DNA of 64,000 bases from Sphingobacteriales bacterium (GCA_027484425.1 JAIXSZ010000068.1:1-64000), one strand, 5' to 3'; positions 16,141 to 26,458 are shown, numbered from the stretch's first letter. Notes: generated by a model from the sequence alone, not told the origin. A program made the numbers and translations.

Positions 16141-17151
16141 ATGGCAAACAAATCTGCTGATAGCATAAAACTGGGATTGTTGGTCACTGCTGGAGTGTTC
16201 TTACTAGTGGTATCATTATATCTTATTGGCAAAAACCAGAGTTTATTTGGGTCAACCTTTCATTTAAGGGCTCGTTTCACAAATGTAAACGGACTCATGG
16301 CCGGCAACAACATCCGCTATTCAGGTATACAGGCAGGTACAGTTAATAAAATTACTATAATCAACGATACCACAATAGAAGTAGACCTTTTGATAGAAGA
16401 TGAGATGAAACCCTATATCAAAAAAAATGCACTCGTGAGTATAGGTAATGAAGGGCTTATGGGCAATAAAGTAATCAATATCACTCCATCTCGTTTTACT
16501 GCCGATCCAGTAGATGAAGGTGAACTATTGATGACCAAAACGCAAATGATAACCGATGATATGCTCAGTACGTTATCTAACACCAACGATAATGTAGAAG
16601 TAATATCCGGAAATCTCATTACTACAGTCAACCGCATAAATGAGAGTAAAGCACTTTGGCGAATATTGAATGATACCACGCTCTCAGATGGGTTGCGCAT
16701 ATCTATGCACAACCTACAAATAGCTACTGAAAACATCAATGAAATGTCTGTATCGCTGCTTGCTGTAATAAAAGATGCAAAAGCAGGCAATGGCGCTGCA
16801 GGTGCCATAATAGCCAACGACACAGTAGCCCGAAATATAAAAGCAGCAGTAGCCAATATCAATGCCGCATCCAAAGAGTCTGTAGAGGTGCTAGCAAAGC
16901 TTGATAGCATAGCGTCTGTAACGCACCGTAACATTGAAAATGGCAATGGGGTAGTACATGCACTACTGAAAGACCCTGCGATGGTCAAATCAGTAAATAC
17001 TAGTCTGAATAACGTTGAAAAAGGTACAGCGGCATTTGAAGAAAGTATGCAAGCGTTAAAAAACAATTTTCTCTTCAGGGGCTACTTCCGGAAATTAGAG
17101 AAACGTAACAACAGAGCCCGAAAGTCAACAACTGACACTACTCATAAATAG
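16141..17151 (+). CDS. mlaD: MCE-family lipid-binding protein (MlaD-like)
   Basis: This encodes 336 residues. An N-terminal membrane anchor (about 11-29) leads into one MCE domain (about 38-115), with FTNVNGLMAGNNIRYSGIQAGTV and the following IGNEGLMGNKVINI typical of the fold. The remaining 200 residues are long, largely helical and coiled (repeated Asn/Ala-rich heptads). They are likely to form a periplasmic tube or needle extending from the hexamer, longer than the tail of E. coli MlaD. No mlaC or mlaB follows, as is common in this phylum. Confidence 0.88.
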   Translation: MANKSADSIKLGLLVTAGVFLLVVSLYLIGKNQSLFGSTFHLRARFTNVNGLMAGNNIRYSGIQAGTVNKITIINDTTIEVDLLIEDEMKPYIKKNALVSIGNEGLMGNKVINITPSRFTADPVDEGELLMTKTQMITDDMLSTLSNTNDNVEVISGNLITTVNRINESKALWRILNDTTLSDGLRISMHNLQIATENINEMSVSLLAVIKDAKAGNGAAGAIIANDTVARNIKAAVANINAASKESVEVLAKLDSIASVTHRNIENGNGVVHALLKDPAMVKSVNTSLNNVEKGTAAFEESMQALKNNFLFRGYFRKLEKRNNRARKSTTDTTHK

Positions 17152-17236
17152 AACTGACAGCAGTCACTATCAATGGAATAAAATGTAATTAACATTGTAC
17201 TATCATGAACATCCACAAAAAGTAAAATCAAATACC

Positions 17237-18085
17237 ATGAAAAGAATAGTACAGGTTTTCGATGCACAGCACTTTACTCCAGAGGCACTTGCTTTTTCAG
17301 CTGATATAGTTCGCCACACAGGTGCTACACTGACTGGGTTGTTTGTACAAGATACCAGTTTTATAAATGACCCGGGTATGAATATCATAGCTGGTCAGTT
17401 TTATGTGGAGGAAATAGTGTTAACTGCCGAAGAAAAACAGAAAATTCAGCATGCCACAGATGCTAGTGTTGCTGCATTTATGCAAGGTTGCGCTCAGCAC
17501 AACATTAATGGTAAGGTAATAGTAAAACAAGGTATTCCGGCTGAAATTTTGAAAACCGAAAGTCGTTTTTGCGATATGATGATAGTATCTCCATTGCTAT
17601 CTTTCGATGGTGAGCAGGCAGTGCCCACAGTATTTATTTATAATTTATTATCAGCAGCTGAATGTCCTGTTTTGTTGTCCCCTGAGCAGTTTCAGCGTAT
17701 AGATGAAGTGATTTTTGCGTTTGATGGCAGCAAGTCCGCATCCTTTGCTATCAGGCAGTTTGCATACATGTTACCTTCATTTTGTGCAGCAAAGGTTATT
17801 GTTATTAATATATCTGAAGAAGGCGGCAAAGATACCTCTATTGCTGCTCACCATCCATCATTTACCCAATGGATGGAGTTACATTGTCCAAACTATCGTC
17901 AAATAACACTTGTTGGAAACGCGAGAGATGTTCTCTTCAATTACTTTATGGAGAATGATAATAACAATAAGCTCTTAGTAGCTGGTTCGTTTGGTAGGAG
18001 CGCCGTTTCTCGATTCTTTAATCCTGGCACTACCGAGTTAGTTTTAAAAACTGCCGATGTTCCAGTGTTTATTGTGCATAATTAA
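17237..18085 (+). CDS. Universal stress protein family (tandem UspA domains)
   Basis: This encodes 282 residues from MKRIVQVFD. The frame continues 14 residues upstream to a TTG, but the ATG begins the first Usp strand. Two Usp-like halves are present (about 1-145 and 150-282). The first is degenerate. The second starts with IDEVIFAFDGSKSASFAI and ends with LLVAGSFGRSAVSRFF, the G-x(2)-G-x(9)-G/S type ATP-binding pattern in altered form. The role in stress survival is inferred from the family. It ends before a strong two-way terminator. Confidence 0.8.
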   Translation: MKRIVQVFDAQHFTPEALAFSADIVRHTGATLTGLFVQDTSFINDPGMNIIAGQFYVEEIVLTAEEKQKIQHATDASVAAFMQGCAQHNINGKVIVKQGIPAEILKTESRFCDMMIVSPLLSFDGEQAVPTVFIYNLLSAAECPVLLSPEQFQRIDEVIFAFDGSKSASFAIRQFAYMLPSFCAAKVIVINISEEGGKDTSIAAHHPSFTQWMELHCPNYRQITLVGNARDVLFNYFMENDNNNKLLVAGSFGRSAVSRFFNPGTTELVLKTADVPVFIVHN

Positions 18086-18193
18086 ATGCATTTAGGAGTA
18101 GTGCAATTTGTTGATTTATAATGAGTTTTTCAGCTTGCTAGATCTAAAAACTTCAGCATCAGAATAAAATATTACGATAGTTCTAACTTAGAA

Positions 18194-18240
18194 TAAATAA
18201 CGATGGGGCTATCTGTGAAAGATAGCCCCATCGTTATTTA
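18194..18240. terminator. Bidirectional terminator, perfect 20-bp stem
   Basis: Bases 18194-18213 and 18221-18240 are exact inverted repeats with a 7-base loop. An A-run precedes the stem and TTATTTA closes it, so it can end both the usp gene (+) and pgk (-), which converge here. Confidence 0.85.
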
Positions 18241-18258
18241 TGAATATTTGATAGATTA

Positions 18259-19470
18259 TTATCCTTTTATAGCAGCAATACCTGGCAATGTTTTACCCTC
18301 AAAAAACTCGAGCATTGCACCACCACCCGTAGAAACATAACTTACTTTATCTGCCAAGTTAAATTTGTTGACAGCAGCAACACTGTCGCCACCACCTACT
18401 AGTGAGAAAGCACCATTTTCAGTAGCAGCAACCACTGCCATAGCTATCGCCTTAGTGCCGTGTTGAAATTTATCCATTTCAAACACGCCCATAGGGCCAT
18501 TCCACAAAATGGTTTTTGATTCGCTCACTATCTTAGAAAACTGTGCTATAGCCATTTGACCTATATCTAGCCCCATCCAGCCTGTAGGTATTTCATTACT
18601 TACCGAAGATGAAGTAGCAGCATCTGCAGCAAATTTGTCGGCGAGAATACTATCTCCGGGCAGGTGTATACATACTCCTTTATCGGCTGCTTTTTTTAGC
18701 AGGTCTAGTGCCATATCTAGTCTATCATCTTCGCATAGTGAATTGCCGATATGACCACCTTGTGCCTTGAAGAAGGTATACGCCATGCCACCACCTATTA
18801 TGATATCTGTAGCTTTATCCAACAGGTTTTCTATGATTAATATTTTGTCAGATACTTTAGCGCCACCTATAATAGCGGTAAATGGCTTTCTATTGTTGTG
18901 CATTACTTCCTCAGCAGCCTTTACTTCTCCTTCCATCAGCAACCCAAACATTTTCTTGTCGCCAGGGAAAAACTCTGCTATAACCGCAGTAGAAGCATGT
19001 GCCCTATGTGCAGTGCCAAAGGCATCATTGACATAAACATCGCCCAGTTTGGCTAGTTTTTCTGCGAAGTCCTTGTCACCTTTCTCTTCTTGTTTGTAGT
19101 AGCGCAAGTTTTCTAGTAGTAGCACTTCACCTGCTTTTAGGTTAGCAGCCATGCTGGCGGCATCATCACTTATGCAATCAGTAGCAAACTGTACAGGAAT
19201 ACCCAATAATGTAGAGAGGTGAGTAGCAACCGGAGCAAGCGTGAAGTCGGCAAGAGTAAGGTGTGGTTTTTTCTCAATATCCTTCAGTGGACGACCCCAA
19301 TGGCTCATCAATACTACGCTGCCACCATCTGAAAGCACTTTGCTGATAGTAGGCAAGGCTGCTCGCATACGAGTATCGTCAGTAATAACGCCATTTTTTA
19401 TAGGCACATTAAAATCTACGCGTATCAATGCACGCTGATTGGTGAAACTGTGTGTGGAGAAAGAAGACAT
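18259..19470 (-). CDS. pgk: Phosphoglycerate kinase
   Basis: This encodes 403 residues. It converts 1,3-bisphosphoglycerate and ADP to 3-phosphoglycerate and ATP in cytoplasmic glycolysis. The family signature [11 protein letters not shown] lies at residues 17-27, with [14 protein letters not shown], and [11 protein letters not shown] for substrate binding, and [18 protein letters not shown] and [13 protein letters not shown] for nucleotide binding. It lies downstream of gap on the same strand, but a terminator separates them, so expression is probably only partly coupled. The + strand here is C-rich, against the trend of this part of the window. Confidence 0.97.
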   Translation of the reverse strand: MSSFSTHSFTNQRALIRVDFNVPIKNGVITDDTRMRAALPTISKVLSDGGSVVLMSHWGRPLKDIEKKPHLTLADFTLAPVATHLSTLLGIPVQFATDCISDDAASMAANLKAGEVLLLENLRYYKQEEKGDKDFAEKLAKLGDVYVNDAFGTAHRAHASTAVIAEFFPGDKKMFGLLMEGEVKAAEEVMHNNRKPFTAIIGGAKVSDKILIIENLLDKATDIIIGGGMAYTFFKAQGGHIGNSLCEDDRLDMALDLLKKAADKGVCIHLPGDSILADKFAADAATSSSVSNEIPTGWMGLDIGQMAIAQFSKIVSESKTILWNGPMGVFEMDKFQHGTKAIAMAVVAATENGAFSLVGGGDSVAAVNKFNLADKVSYVSTGGGAMLEFFEGKTLPGIAAIKG

Positions 19471-19556
19471 AATATATTATTTGAAGGTGGTTATATACTA
19501 GTTTGAAATTTAAAAGTAAAGTTCGATTAAAGAATCTGAACGAAAGCAATTTAGTT

Positions 19557-19595
19557 ATAAAACAATAGCCTTCGAATGGAAGGCTATTGTTTTAT
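19557..19595 (-). terminator. Terminator after gap
   Basis: A 17-bp perfect inverted repeat (19557-19573 with 19579-19595) has a 5-base loop. Read on the minus strand, the stem ends in TTGTTTTAT. It lies between the gap stop and the pgk start. Confidence 0.8.
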
Positions 19596-19652
19596 GAGTT
19601 GATTAGTTGAATTGCATTTTACATGTAATTAAACACAACATTTCCCAAAAAA

Positions 19653-20663
19653 TTACTTTATCAATCCAGCGAAGTACTTCACTGTACGAACCAGTTGGCT
19701 AACATAGCTCATTTCGTTGTCGTACCAGCTAATGGTTTTTACCATTTGTGTGTCGCCTACGGTGATTACTTTAGTTTGTGTAGCATCGAACAAAGAACCG
19801 AAAGATGTACCGATGATGTCGCTGCTTACGATTTCGTCTTCGTTGTATCCGAAGCTTTCGTTAGCTGCGGCTTTCATAGCGGCGTTTACTTCTTCTACGC
19901 TCGTCTTTTTGCCTAGTACAGTTACCAATTCAGTAAGTGAACCTGTAACAGTAGGTACGCGTTGTGCCGAACCGTCCAGCTTGCCTTTAAGTTCAGGTAA
20001 TACTAAACCTATAGCTTTTGCTGCACCAGTAGAATTTGGTACTATATTTTCAGCAGCAGCACGAGCGCGACGAAGATCGCCTTTTGCGTGAGGTGCATCT
20101 AGTGTATTTTGGTCGTTAGTGTAGGCGTGTACAGTAGTCATAAGACCAGTAACTATGCCATAGCTATCATTCAATACTTTAGCCATAGGGGCCAAGCAGT
20201 TGGTAGTGCAAGATGCACAACTGATAACTGTTTCGCTACCGTCTAGAATGCTGTGGTTAACGTTGAAAACTACAGTTTTCATTTCGCCGGTGGCAGGTGC
20301 AGATATTACCACACGTTTAGCGCCAGCTGTTATGTGAGCTTCTGCTTTTTCTCTGTCTGTAAAGAAGCCAGTGCACTCTAAAACTACATCCACTTCGTGT
20401 GTTCCCCAAGGTATCTGAGCTGGGTCTTTTTGGGCATAGATATTTATTTCTTTGCCATTTACCACGATTGATGTGTCAGTGTGCGAAACTGTCTGACCAA
20501 AACGACCTTGTGCAGTGTCGTATTTTAGTAGATGAGCCAATACATTTGGCTTAGTAAGGTCATTGATTGCTACAACTTCGATACCTTCCATGTTATAAAT
20601 CTGACGGAAAGCAAGACGACCGATACGGCCAAAACCATTAATGGCAACTTTTACTTTATTCAT
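19653..20663 (-). CDS. gapA: Glyceraldehyde-3-phosphate dehydrogenase, type I
   Basis: This encodes 336 residues. It oxidises glyceraldehyde 3-phosphate with NAD+ and phosphate. The Rossmann motif is INGFGRIGR (residues 8-16), the active-site Cys lies in [12 protein letters not shown] (about residue 150), and the substrate-binding [14 protein letters not shown] and the C-terminal [12 protein letters not shown] are intact. AINDL after the second strand fits NAD preference. It has its own promoter box at 20705 and its own terminator. Confidence 0.97.
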   Translation of the reverse strand: MNKVKVAINGFGRIGRLAFRQIYNMEGIEVVAINDLTKPNVLAHLLKYDTAQGRFGQTVSHTDTSIVVNGKEINIYAQKDPAQIPWGTHEVDVVLECTGFFTDREKAEAHITAGAKRVVISAPATGEMKTVVFNVNHSILDGSETVISCASCTTNCLAPMAKVLNDSYGIVTGLMTTVHAYTNDQNTLDAPHAKGDLRRARAAAENIVPNSTGAAKAIGLVLPELKGKLDGSAQRVPTVTGSLTELVTVLGKKTSVEEVNAAMKAAANESFGYNEDEIVSSDIIGTSFGSLFDATQTKVITVGDTQMVKTISWYDNEMSYVSQLVRTVKYFAGLIK

Positions 20664-20704
20664 TGTTAGAACGGATTAAAAAGAACGTTTTCTTAAATGT
20701 GGCG

Positions 20705-20712
20705 CAAAGGTA
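20705..20712 (-). promoter_or_regulatory. -7 promoter box TACCTTTG for gap
   Basis: A TAnnTTTG box on the minus strand (CAAAGGTA on +) lies 41 bases upstream of the gap ATG. Confidence 0.55.
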
Positions 20713-20809
20713 AGGAAATAAAAATCTAATATTGTTTCGAGCAAAAAAATGTATTAACAATTGAATTCTACGAGCCTTTCATTTTGAAAGGATAAATAGC
20801 GGATCAAAC

Positions 20810-22117
20810 TTAAATTACCTCTCCTTCCAAATCATAATCGAATGCTTTAGTGATTTTTACATTTACAAAGTCACCGATGGGCAACGGTTTTTTGCTGTGA
20901 ATAACCACCTCGTTATCGACCTCCACACTATCAAACTCAGTGCGTGCCAAATATCTACCTGCTTCTTTCTTGTCGATAAGAACCTTGTAGGTATTTCCTA
21001 TTTTTTCTTGATTGATTTCGTAAGATATTTCCTGTTGCACCTCCATTATTTCTTGTGCTCTGGCTTCCTTTTCTTCTGACGTAAGAGTATCTTCCAGTTC
21101 GTATGCAGTAGTGTTTTCCTCATGCGAATAAGTGAAGATACCAACTCTGTCAAGTCGGGTATCGGTAAGGAACTGCTTAAGATCTTCTACATCATCTCTA
21201 GTTTCGCCAGGGAAACCAGCTATAAGTGTTGTGCGAATACAAATGCCAGGTACTCGGTCGCGGATACCTGCAATAAGGTCAGTTATTTCACTGCGGGTAA
21301 TCTGCCTTTTCATAGCCTTCAGCATGTTGTCTGAAATATGCTGAAGTGGCATATCCAGATAGTTGCAGATATTATCCCTTTCTTTCATTACATCTAGTAT
21401 TTCCATCGGGAATTTGGATGGATATGCATAGTGTAACCTGATCCAATGCAGCCCTTCAATATCAGATAGGTGTTTGAGGAGGTCGGGTAGGGCGCGTTTT
21501 TTGTAGATATCTAAGCCATAATAAGTAAGCTCTTGAGCTATCAGCATTATTTCTTTGACGCCCATTTTCACCAAGCGTTTTGCTTCGGCAATAACTTCTT
21601 CAATAGTTTTAGACACGTGGTTGCCGCGCATGAGCGGGATAGCACAGAAGGAACAGGTACGGTTGCAACCTTCTGCTATTTTCAAATAAGCATAGTGTTT
21701 GGGCGTACTGAGCAGCCTTTCTCCTACGAGCTCTGCTTTGTAATCAGCATCAAATTGTTTGAGCATTAACGGCAGTTCCATAGTGCCAAACCAAGCATCC
21801 ACTTCTGGTATTTCCTGTAATAGGTTTTCTCTGTAACGTTCGCTGAGGCAACCGGTGACATAGACTTTATCCAGTTTTCCCCTGCGTTTCAATTCTACCT
21901 GTTGAAGAATCGTGTTAACGCTCTCTTCTTTTGCTTTGTCAATAAAACCACAAGTGTTGACCACCACTATGTTGTGGTCAGTTTTTTTGTTTTCGTGTAT
22001 TACATCAATACCGTTGGCAGATAGCTGCCCACCAAGTGCCTCGCTGTCGACCATGTTTTTGGAGCAGCCTAAAGTAATGATATTGACTTTATCGTTTTTA
22101 AGAGTTCTTGTTTTCAA
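20810..22117 (-). CDS. rimO: Ribosomal protein S12 methylthiotransferase RimO
   Basis: This encodes 435 residues. It is a radical-SAM enzyme that methylthiolates an aspartate of ribosomal protein S12. The N-terminal MTTase domain has LGCSKNMVDSE, VVNTCGFI and VTGCLSERY, providing the three cysteines of the auxiliary 4Fe-4S cluster. The radical-SAM triad is CNRTCSFC. GCSKN and RGNHVSKTIEEV indicate RimO rather than MiaB. A C-terminal TRAM domain (about 370-432) completes it. Confidence 0.95.
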   Translation of the reverse strand: MKTRTLKNDKVNIITLGCSKNMVDSEALGGQLSANGIDVIHENKKTDHNIVVVNTCGFIDKAKEESVNTILQQVELKRRGKLDKVYVTGCLSERYRENLLQEIPEVDAWFGTMELPLMLKQFDADYKAELVGERLLSTPKHYAYLKIAEGCNRTCSFCAIPLMRGNHVSKTIEEVIAEAKRLVKMGVKEIMLIAQELTYYGLDIYKKRALPDLLKHLSDIEGLHWIRLHYAYPSKFPMEILDVMKERDNICNYLDMPLQHISDNMLKAMKRQITRSEITDLIAGIRDRVPGICIRTTLIAGFPGETRDDVEDLKQFLTDTRLDRVGIFTYSHEENTTAYELEDTLTSEEKEARAQEIMEVQQEISYEINQEKIGNTYKVLIDKKEAGRYLARTEFDSVEVDNEVVIHSKKPLPIGDFVNVKITKAFDYDLEGEVI

Positions 22118-22200
22118 AAATCAGAAAGTATAAATTGGTTATTACAAGTCGTTGATTTTCAATTAATTATTAGTGAAATCTAAAGTGCAGGTTCTATTTT

Positions 22201-23526
22201 TTATTTCTTTCTCATGAATATACGCACTGGCACACCGCTAAAATTGAAGTGGCTACGTATCTTATTTTCCAAGAAGTTTTTATAGGCTTCTTTGATAGAC
22301 TCTGGGTGATTAGAGAAAAAGGCAAAAGAAGGAACAACTGTAGGTACTTGCTGCACAAATTTGATTTTAACAGCATACCCTCTAGCCATTGGTGGTGGAT
22401 AGTGTTCTATTTCTTTCAACATTACTTCGTTGAGTACAGAAGTAGTGATACGTTTACTTCTGTTTTCATACACTTCCAATGCTTTTTCCATGCCTTGGAA
22501 TATTCTTGTTTTCTCGCTGGCAGAAATAAAAACGATAGGTACATCAGTAAAAGGTTCCAATTTTTCTTTCACATCCTTTTCGTAATCACGAGCACTATTA
22601 GTGTTTTTTTCGGGTATTAGATCCCATTTGTTTACCAAAATTACTACTCCTTTTCCTTTACGGGTAGCAAGGCTAAAAATACTAACGTCCTGTGCAGTAA
22701 GTCCATTCTGAGCATCGACTAAAAGCATACAAACATCTGATTCGTCCATCGCCTTGATAGCACGAATTACAGAATAAAATTCAAGGTCTTCGTGTACATT
22801 CTTTTTCTTTCTGATACCTGCAGTATCGATGAGTACAAACTCCTTGCCAAAAAGTTTGTAGTGGGTGTGTATGGTGTCGCGGGTTGTGCCTGCTACATCT
22901 GACACAATGGTGCGTTCTTGATTAATAAGCGCATTCAATAAAGTAGATTTACCAGCATTAGGCTGACCAATAATCGCGAACTTAGGTATGGGGTTACCCT
23001 CTTTATCTCTCAGTTCTGTATTAGCTTCTTCTACGATGTGGGTAACAACTTCATCCAGTAACTCACCCGAACCACTTCCGGATATAGATGATATCATAAA
23101 TGTTTTGTCGAAACCTAAGCCATAAAATTCGGTGCCATACAATGCTCTTTCACTATTGTCCACCTTGTTTACAACCAATAAAACGGGTTTTGCTGACTTT
23201 CTTAGCACATCTGCCATATCTTGATCCTGGGCGGTAATACCAGTTGTAGTATCGCAGACAAACAGAATCAAGTCGGCTTCGTCAACTGCAATATGCACCT
23301 GTTTGCGAATTTCGCGTTCAAAAACATCTTCAGATCTTGATACAAAACCACCTGTATCTATAACGTTAAATACCTTGCCGTTCCAGTCGGCTATGCCATA
23401 TTGGCGATCGCGGGTGACACCGCTTTGGTCATCAACTATAGCCTTGCGCTGCTCAAGCAGGCGGTTGAATAAAGTTGATTTTCCTACATTTGGTCTTCCC
23501 ACTATGGCTACCGTAAAACCGGACAT
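22201..23526 (-). CDS. der: Ribosome-associated GTPase Der (EngA)
   Basis: This encodes 441 residues with two consecutive G domains, unique to Der, which assists 50S ribosome assembly. G1 of domain one is GRPNVGKST at residues 9-17, with switch motif DTGGF and NKVD. Domain two has GQPNAGKST (about 181), DTAGIRKK and NKWD. A C-terminal KH-like domain (about 350-441) ends in PVRIFMRKK. The promoter box lies just upstream at 23552. Confidence 0.96.
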   Translation of the reverse strand: MSGFTVAIVGRPNVGKSTLFNRLLEQRKAIVDDQSGVTRDRQYGIADWNGKVFNVIDTGGFVSRSEDVFEREIRKQVHIAVDEADLILFVCDTTTGITAQDQDMADVLRKSAKPVLLVVNKVDNSERALYGTEFYGLGFDKTFMISSISGSGSGELLDEVVTHIVEEANTELRDKEGNPIPKFAIIGQPNAGKSTLLNALINQERTIVSDVAGTTRDTIHTHYKLFGKEFVLIDTAGIRKKKNVHEDLEFYSVIRAIKAMDESDVCMLLVDAQNGLTAQDVSIFSLATRKGKGVVILVNKWDLIPEKNTNSARDYEKDVKEKLEPFTDVPIVFISASEKTRIFQGMEKALEVYENRSKRITTSVLNEVMLKEIEHYPPPMARGYAVKIKFVQQVPTVVPSFAFFSNHPESIKEAYKNFLENKIRSHFNFSGVPVRIFMRKK

Positions 23527-23551
23527 GATAATATTTTTTATTTTGAGTGTG

Positions 23552-23559
23552 CAAAGGTA
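23552..23559 (-). promoter_or_regulatory. -7 promoter box TACCTTTG for der
   Basis: Minus-strand TAnnTTTG (CAAAGGTA on +), 25 bases upstream of the der ATG. It is identical to the gap box. Confidence 0.55.
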
Positions 23560-23726
23560 CTCCTAAAATCGTTCCTAAAGGCCATTTTCTAATATTAATG
23601 TTGTTAAAAATATATCTGTTGCGTAGGGTCTTACTGTTTTAACCAAACTTGAGTAAAATGCAACCCAAAAAAAGACTACCCACACCTTGTGTATAAATGG
23701 TAGAAAAGGATTGAGGTAAAATCAGG

Positions 23727-23734
23727 TATTTTTG
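23727..23734 (+). promoter_or_regulatory. -7 promoter box TATTTTTG for recR
   Basis: A TAnnTTTG box lies 35 bases upstream of the recR ATG. Confidence 0.5.
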
Positions 23735-23769
23735 CTGTCGCATATAGCACATGATGCGGCAAACCAATC

Positions 23770-24399
23770 ATGATATTTTCGTCTAAATTAATAGAAGAAG
23801 CAGTACAGGAATTCTCTAAATTGCCAGGGATAGGCAAAAAAACTGCGTTACGCATGGTACTGCAGTTGCTTCGTACTAGCAAAAATGAAGTTGATGGGTT
23901 TACGGGAGCCATATCGAGAATGCGGCATGGTATACGTTTTTGTGTAGATTGTCATAATGTGGCTGATGCAGAAAGGTGTGATATATGCGCTAACCCAGGT
24001 AGAAATCGTAATCAGATATGCGTGGTGGAAACGATAAGAGATGTGATAGCGATAGAAAGTACGCAACAGTACAGCGGTTTGTATCATGTACTAGGCGGGA
24101 TATTATCGCCACTAGATGGGATAGGGCCAGAGCAGCTAAACATTACTAGCTTGCATGCTAGAGTAAAGGATACGGGGGTATCGGAAATCATAATGGCGCT
24201 AAGTCCGACTATAGAGGGCGACACTACCGTATATTACATAGCTCGTCAGTTGGGAGATTCAGGAGTGAACATTACCACAATAGCAAGGGGAATAGCTTTT
24301 GGTGGAGAACTGGAGTATGCGGATGAAATGACTCTCGCAAGATCTATAGCCAAGCGATTACCCATAGATAATTACGTAAAGGTGGCCAGTAGTTCTTGA
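23770..24399 (+). CDS. recR: Recombination mediator RecR
   Basis: This encodes 209 residues, close to the usual 200. It works with RecO (and RecF) to load RecA on gapped DNA. The N-terminal helix-hairpin-helix has FSKLPGIGKKTALRM, the zinc finger is CVDCHN-x-ADAERCDIC (about 57-72), and the Toprim domain starts at ICVVETIRDVIAIE, with HVLGGILSPLDGIGPEQLN. All four zinc cysteines are present. Its stop abuts the 3' end of the convergent oxidoreductase gene with no spacer. Confidence 0.96.
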   Translation: MIFSSKLIEEAVQEFSKLPGIGKKTALRMVLQLLRTSKNEVDGFTGAISRMRHGIRFCVDCHNVADAERCDICANPGRNRNQICVVETIRDVIAIESTQQYSGLYHVLGGILSPLDGIGPEQLNITSLHARVKDTGVSEIIMALSPTIEGDTTVYYIARQLGDSGVNITTIARGIAFGGELEYADEMTLARSIAKRLPIDNYVKVASSS

Positions 24400-25461
24400 T
24401 TAGCTAAGGTTGAGAATACGTCGATACCTATTCACATCTGCGTGTGGCATGATAGGTGTTCCGTTTAAGAGGTTATTAGCTAATTGTGTAGCAAAATAAG
24501 GGCCCATTGTGAAGCCTTTGCCACCCATACCATTGAGTATACCAATATTGTTGTGTGTAGGGTGTAGTCCCACAAAAGGTTTTCTGTCGATATTGGCTGG
24601 GCGCAGCGCTGCGATGTGGTCTACTATTTTGTAAGGTATTCTTAGCCAATCATTCAATTGTGCAATCGTTTGTAATCTGAAAGCATCAGATGGATGAGGG
24701 GAGGTGTATTTCCAGTCGTGAGCAGCACCGACCCAGAATAGCCCATTTTGCCAAGGCGCTATGGTGAGGCTACCTTGTTTGTATAGTTCTGTAGGTGCAA
24801 GGTTAGGAATGTCAACAATCAAGGCTTCCCCTTTATCTTTAGACCAAGGCAACATGTGAAACCATGGATTGCTAGCAGCTGTAACCCCATCGCAAAAAAT
24901 GATTTTTTCTGCATTGATGTCTTTGTAGCGTATACCCTCGATGTCTAGCTTTATAGCTGTTATGTCTAAAGTTTCGGTTACTAAGATGTTGTCTGATAAC
25001 ATTTTTAGTCGCCAGTCGGCAAGTAGTGGAGCTACTTTTAGGTGGTAGCTACCAGTAATGCTGCCTACGCCATATGAGTAGTTGAAGAATTGTTGCCATA
25101 ATTTTTCGTCGGGAACGGTTTGCAGATATTCAGATTCGGTATTTAGTTTTGTGTTATACAATTCATGTTGTTCTCTACTGTGCAAGAATTCCGTTATTGG
25201 CATAGGGGTAATGTATTGGCCACCCAACTCTTGTCCGACAGCCTTGTACTCTGAAACAGCGGTAGGTATTAGTTCTTCTGCCAACCAACTGCGTACCATA
25301 CGCATGCCAGTAATAGGATTGAGAATGCCACCAGCGGATCTGCTGGCAGTGCTGGGGCTACCGTTGTCGATAATCAAAACACTTTTGCCTGCCTGCAAGA
25401 GTTTGCGGCTAAGTAGCGTGCCACAGATTCCCTGCCCGACAATTAGATAGTCACAGCGCAT
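24400..25461 (-). CDS. FAD-dependent oxidoreductase of the DAO family
   Basis: This encodes 353 residues from MRCDYLIVG. The frame runs 15 residues further up into dapF, but the Rossmann strand begins here. The dinucleotide motif is VGQGICGTLLSRKLLQAG (G-x-G-x-x-G). The C-terminal segment NIGILNGMGGKGFTMGP closes the FAD site as in glycine/sarcosine oxidase-like proteins. It probably oxidises an amine or D-amino acid; the substrate cannot be read. The start overlaps the end of dapF by 11 bases, so the two genes are translationally coupled. Confidence 0.8.
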   Translation of the reverse strand: MRCDYLIVGQGICGTLLSRKLLQAGKSVLIIDNGSPSTASRSAGGILNPITGMRMVRSWLAEELIPTAVSEYKAVGQELGGQYITPMPITEFLHSREQHELYNTKLNTESEYLQTVPDEKLWQQFFNYSYGVGSITGSYHLKVAPLLADWRLKMLSDNILVTETLDITAIKLDIEGIRYKDINAEKIIFCDGVTAASNPWFHMLPWSKDKGEALIVDIPNLAPTELYKQGSLTIAPWQNGLFWVGAAHDWKYTSPHPSDAFRLQTIAQLNDWLRIPYKIVDHIAALRPANIDRKPFVGLHPTHNNIGILNGMGGKGFTMGPYFATQLANNLLNGTPIMPHADVNRYRRILNLS

Positions 25462-26227
25462 GGATATGGCCTTTGAACACAAATACAGCTGGTCCGGTAA
25501 GCACAATGTTACGAGCGCTGGTAGCAGTGTCTTTTTGGAATGAAACAGTTAATTGCCCACCAGGAGTATCGATATGGGTGGTATAATGACCCGAGCTATG
25601 ACAAGTAGCCGCAATTGCAGCAGCAGTAACTCCGGTGCCGCAACTCATGGTTTCGTCCTCTACTCCCCGCTCGTAAGTGCGAACGGTGAGTCTGTCGCCA
25701 GAAAAAGCGACAAAGTTGACGTTAATTCCTTTGCTACCAAACACAGGTAGGTGTCTTATTCTTCTTCCTTCTGATACTACATCAATATTGTCGACGCTTT
25801 TTTGCCAGCTAATATAGTGAGGTGAACCAGTATTGAGCACTGTATATCCATCATGTATTTCCATAGTCGGAACATCTTGCATATGCAGACTTATTGTTGC
25901 ATTAGCATTGATGATGGCCTCATGTGCGCCATCTATTGCCAGAAAACTTGCTTTTTCGGTAACAATATTTAATGAGCGTGCAAAAGCAACTATACATCTG
26001 CCGCCATTGCCACACATCGTGCTCTCGTTGCCATCAGCATTGTAATACACCATCCTGAAATCATACCCTTCTGCATTTTCCAGCAGCATTAGTCCATCGG
26101 CACCTATGCCTGTGCGCCTATGGCATAGGGCTGACACTTGTGCGGTAGTTAACTGTATTTGCCCATCACGGTTGTCTATGATTACAAAGTCGTTACCGGT
26201 TCCATGATATTTGTAAAAGGGTATCAT
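25451..26227 (-). CDS. dapF: Diaminopimelate epimerase
   Basis: This encodes 258 residues. It interconverts LL- and meso-diaminopimelate for lysine and peptidoglycan synthesis. The fold is two similar halves, each giving one catalytic cysteine: MCGNGGRC (about residue 72) and MSCGTGVTAAA (about 195). YHGTGNDFVIIDNR at the N-terminus and ERGVEDET before the second cysteine are family hallmarks. It is the first gene of a two-gene unit with the FAD oxidoreductase. Confidence 0.96.
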   Translation of the reverse strand: MIPFYKYHGTGNDFVIIDNRDGQIQLTTAQVSALCHRRTGIGADGLMLLENAEGYDFRMVYYNADGNESTMCGNGGRCIVAFARSLNIVTEKASFLAIDGAHEAIINANATISLHMQDVPTMEIHDGYTVLNTGSPHYISWQKSVDNIDVVSEGRRIRHLPVFGSKGINVNFVAFSGDRLTVRTYERGVEDETMSCGTGVTAAAIAATCHSSGHYTTHIDTPGGQLTVSFQKDTATSARNIVLTGPAVFVFKGHIHAL

Positions 26228-26244
26228 TGGGTAAAATTTGTGTG

Positions 26245-26252
26245 CAAAATTA
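26245..26252 (-). promoter_or_regulatory. -7 promoter box TAATTTTG for dapF
   Basis: Minus-strand TAnnTTTG (CAAAATTA on +), 17 bases upstream of the dapF ATG. Confidence 0.5.
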
Positions 26253-26341
26253 GACTATTTAATGCTACTTGATGTAGTTGAATGTTGGTACAAATAATGT
26301 AATATTAACACGCTGATTGTGCATTGGCATGGTATTTGATC

Positions 26342-26349
26342 TACTTTTG
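26342..26349 (+). promoter_or_regulatory. -7 promoter box TACTTTTG, upstream folK candidate
   Basis: An exact box lies 11 bases before an ATG (26361) that opens the folK frame 37 codons earlier than the conserved domain. A TTG at 26317 is suitably placed as the -33 element. Confidence 0.45.
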
Positions 26350-26458
26350 ACATAGTAGCAATGCTACAAGAAATTGCCCCAATGGCGCTGTCGGACAGTG
26401 AACTGTTGGGGGATTTTCATTTTAATACCGATGGGTATGTAGTTCCGTCTGGCTTGTT

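Noticed and set aside
23640-23760. Possible tRNA or small RNA between der and recR
   Set aside because: No T-arm or anticodon-arm pattern, no GGTTCGA-type box and no terminator; only the recR promoter box is recognisable.
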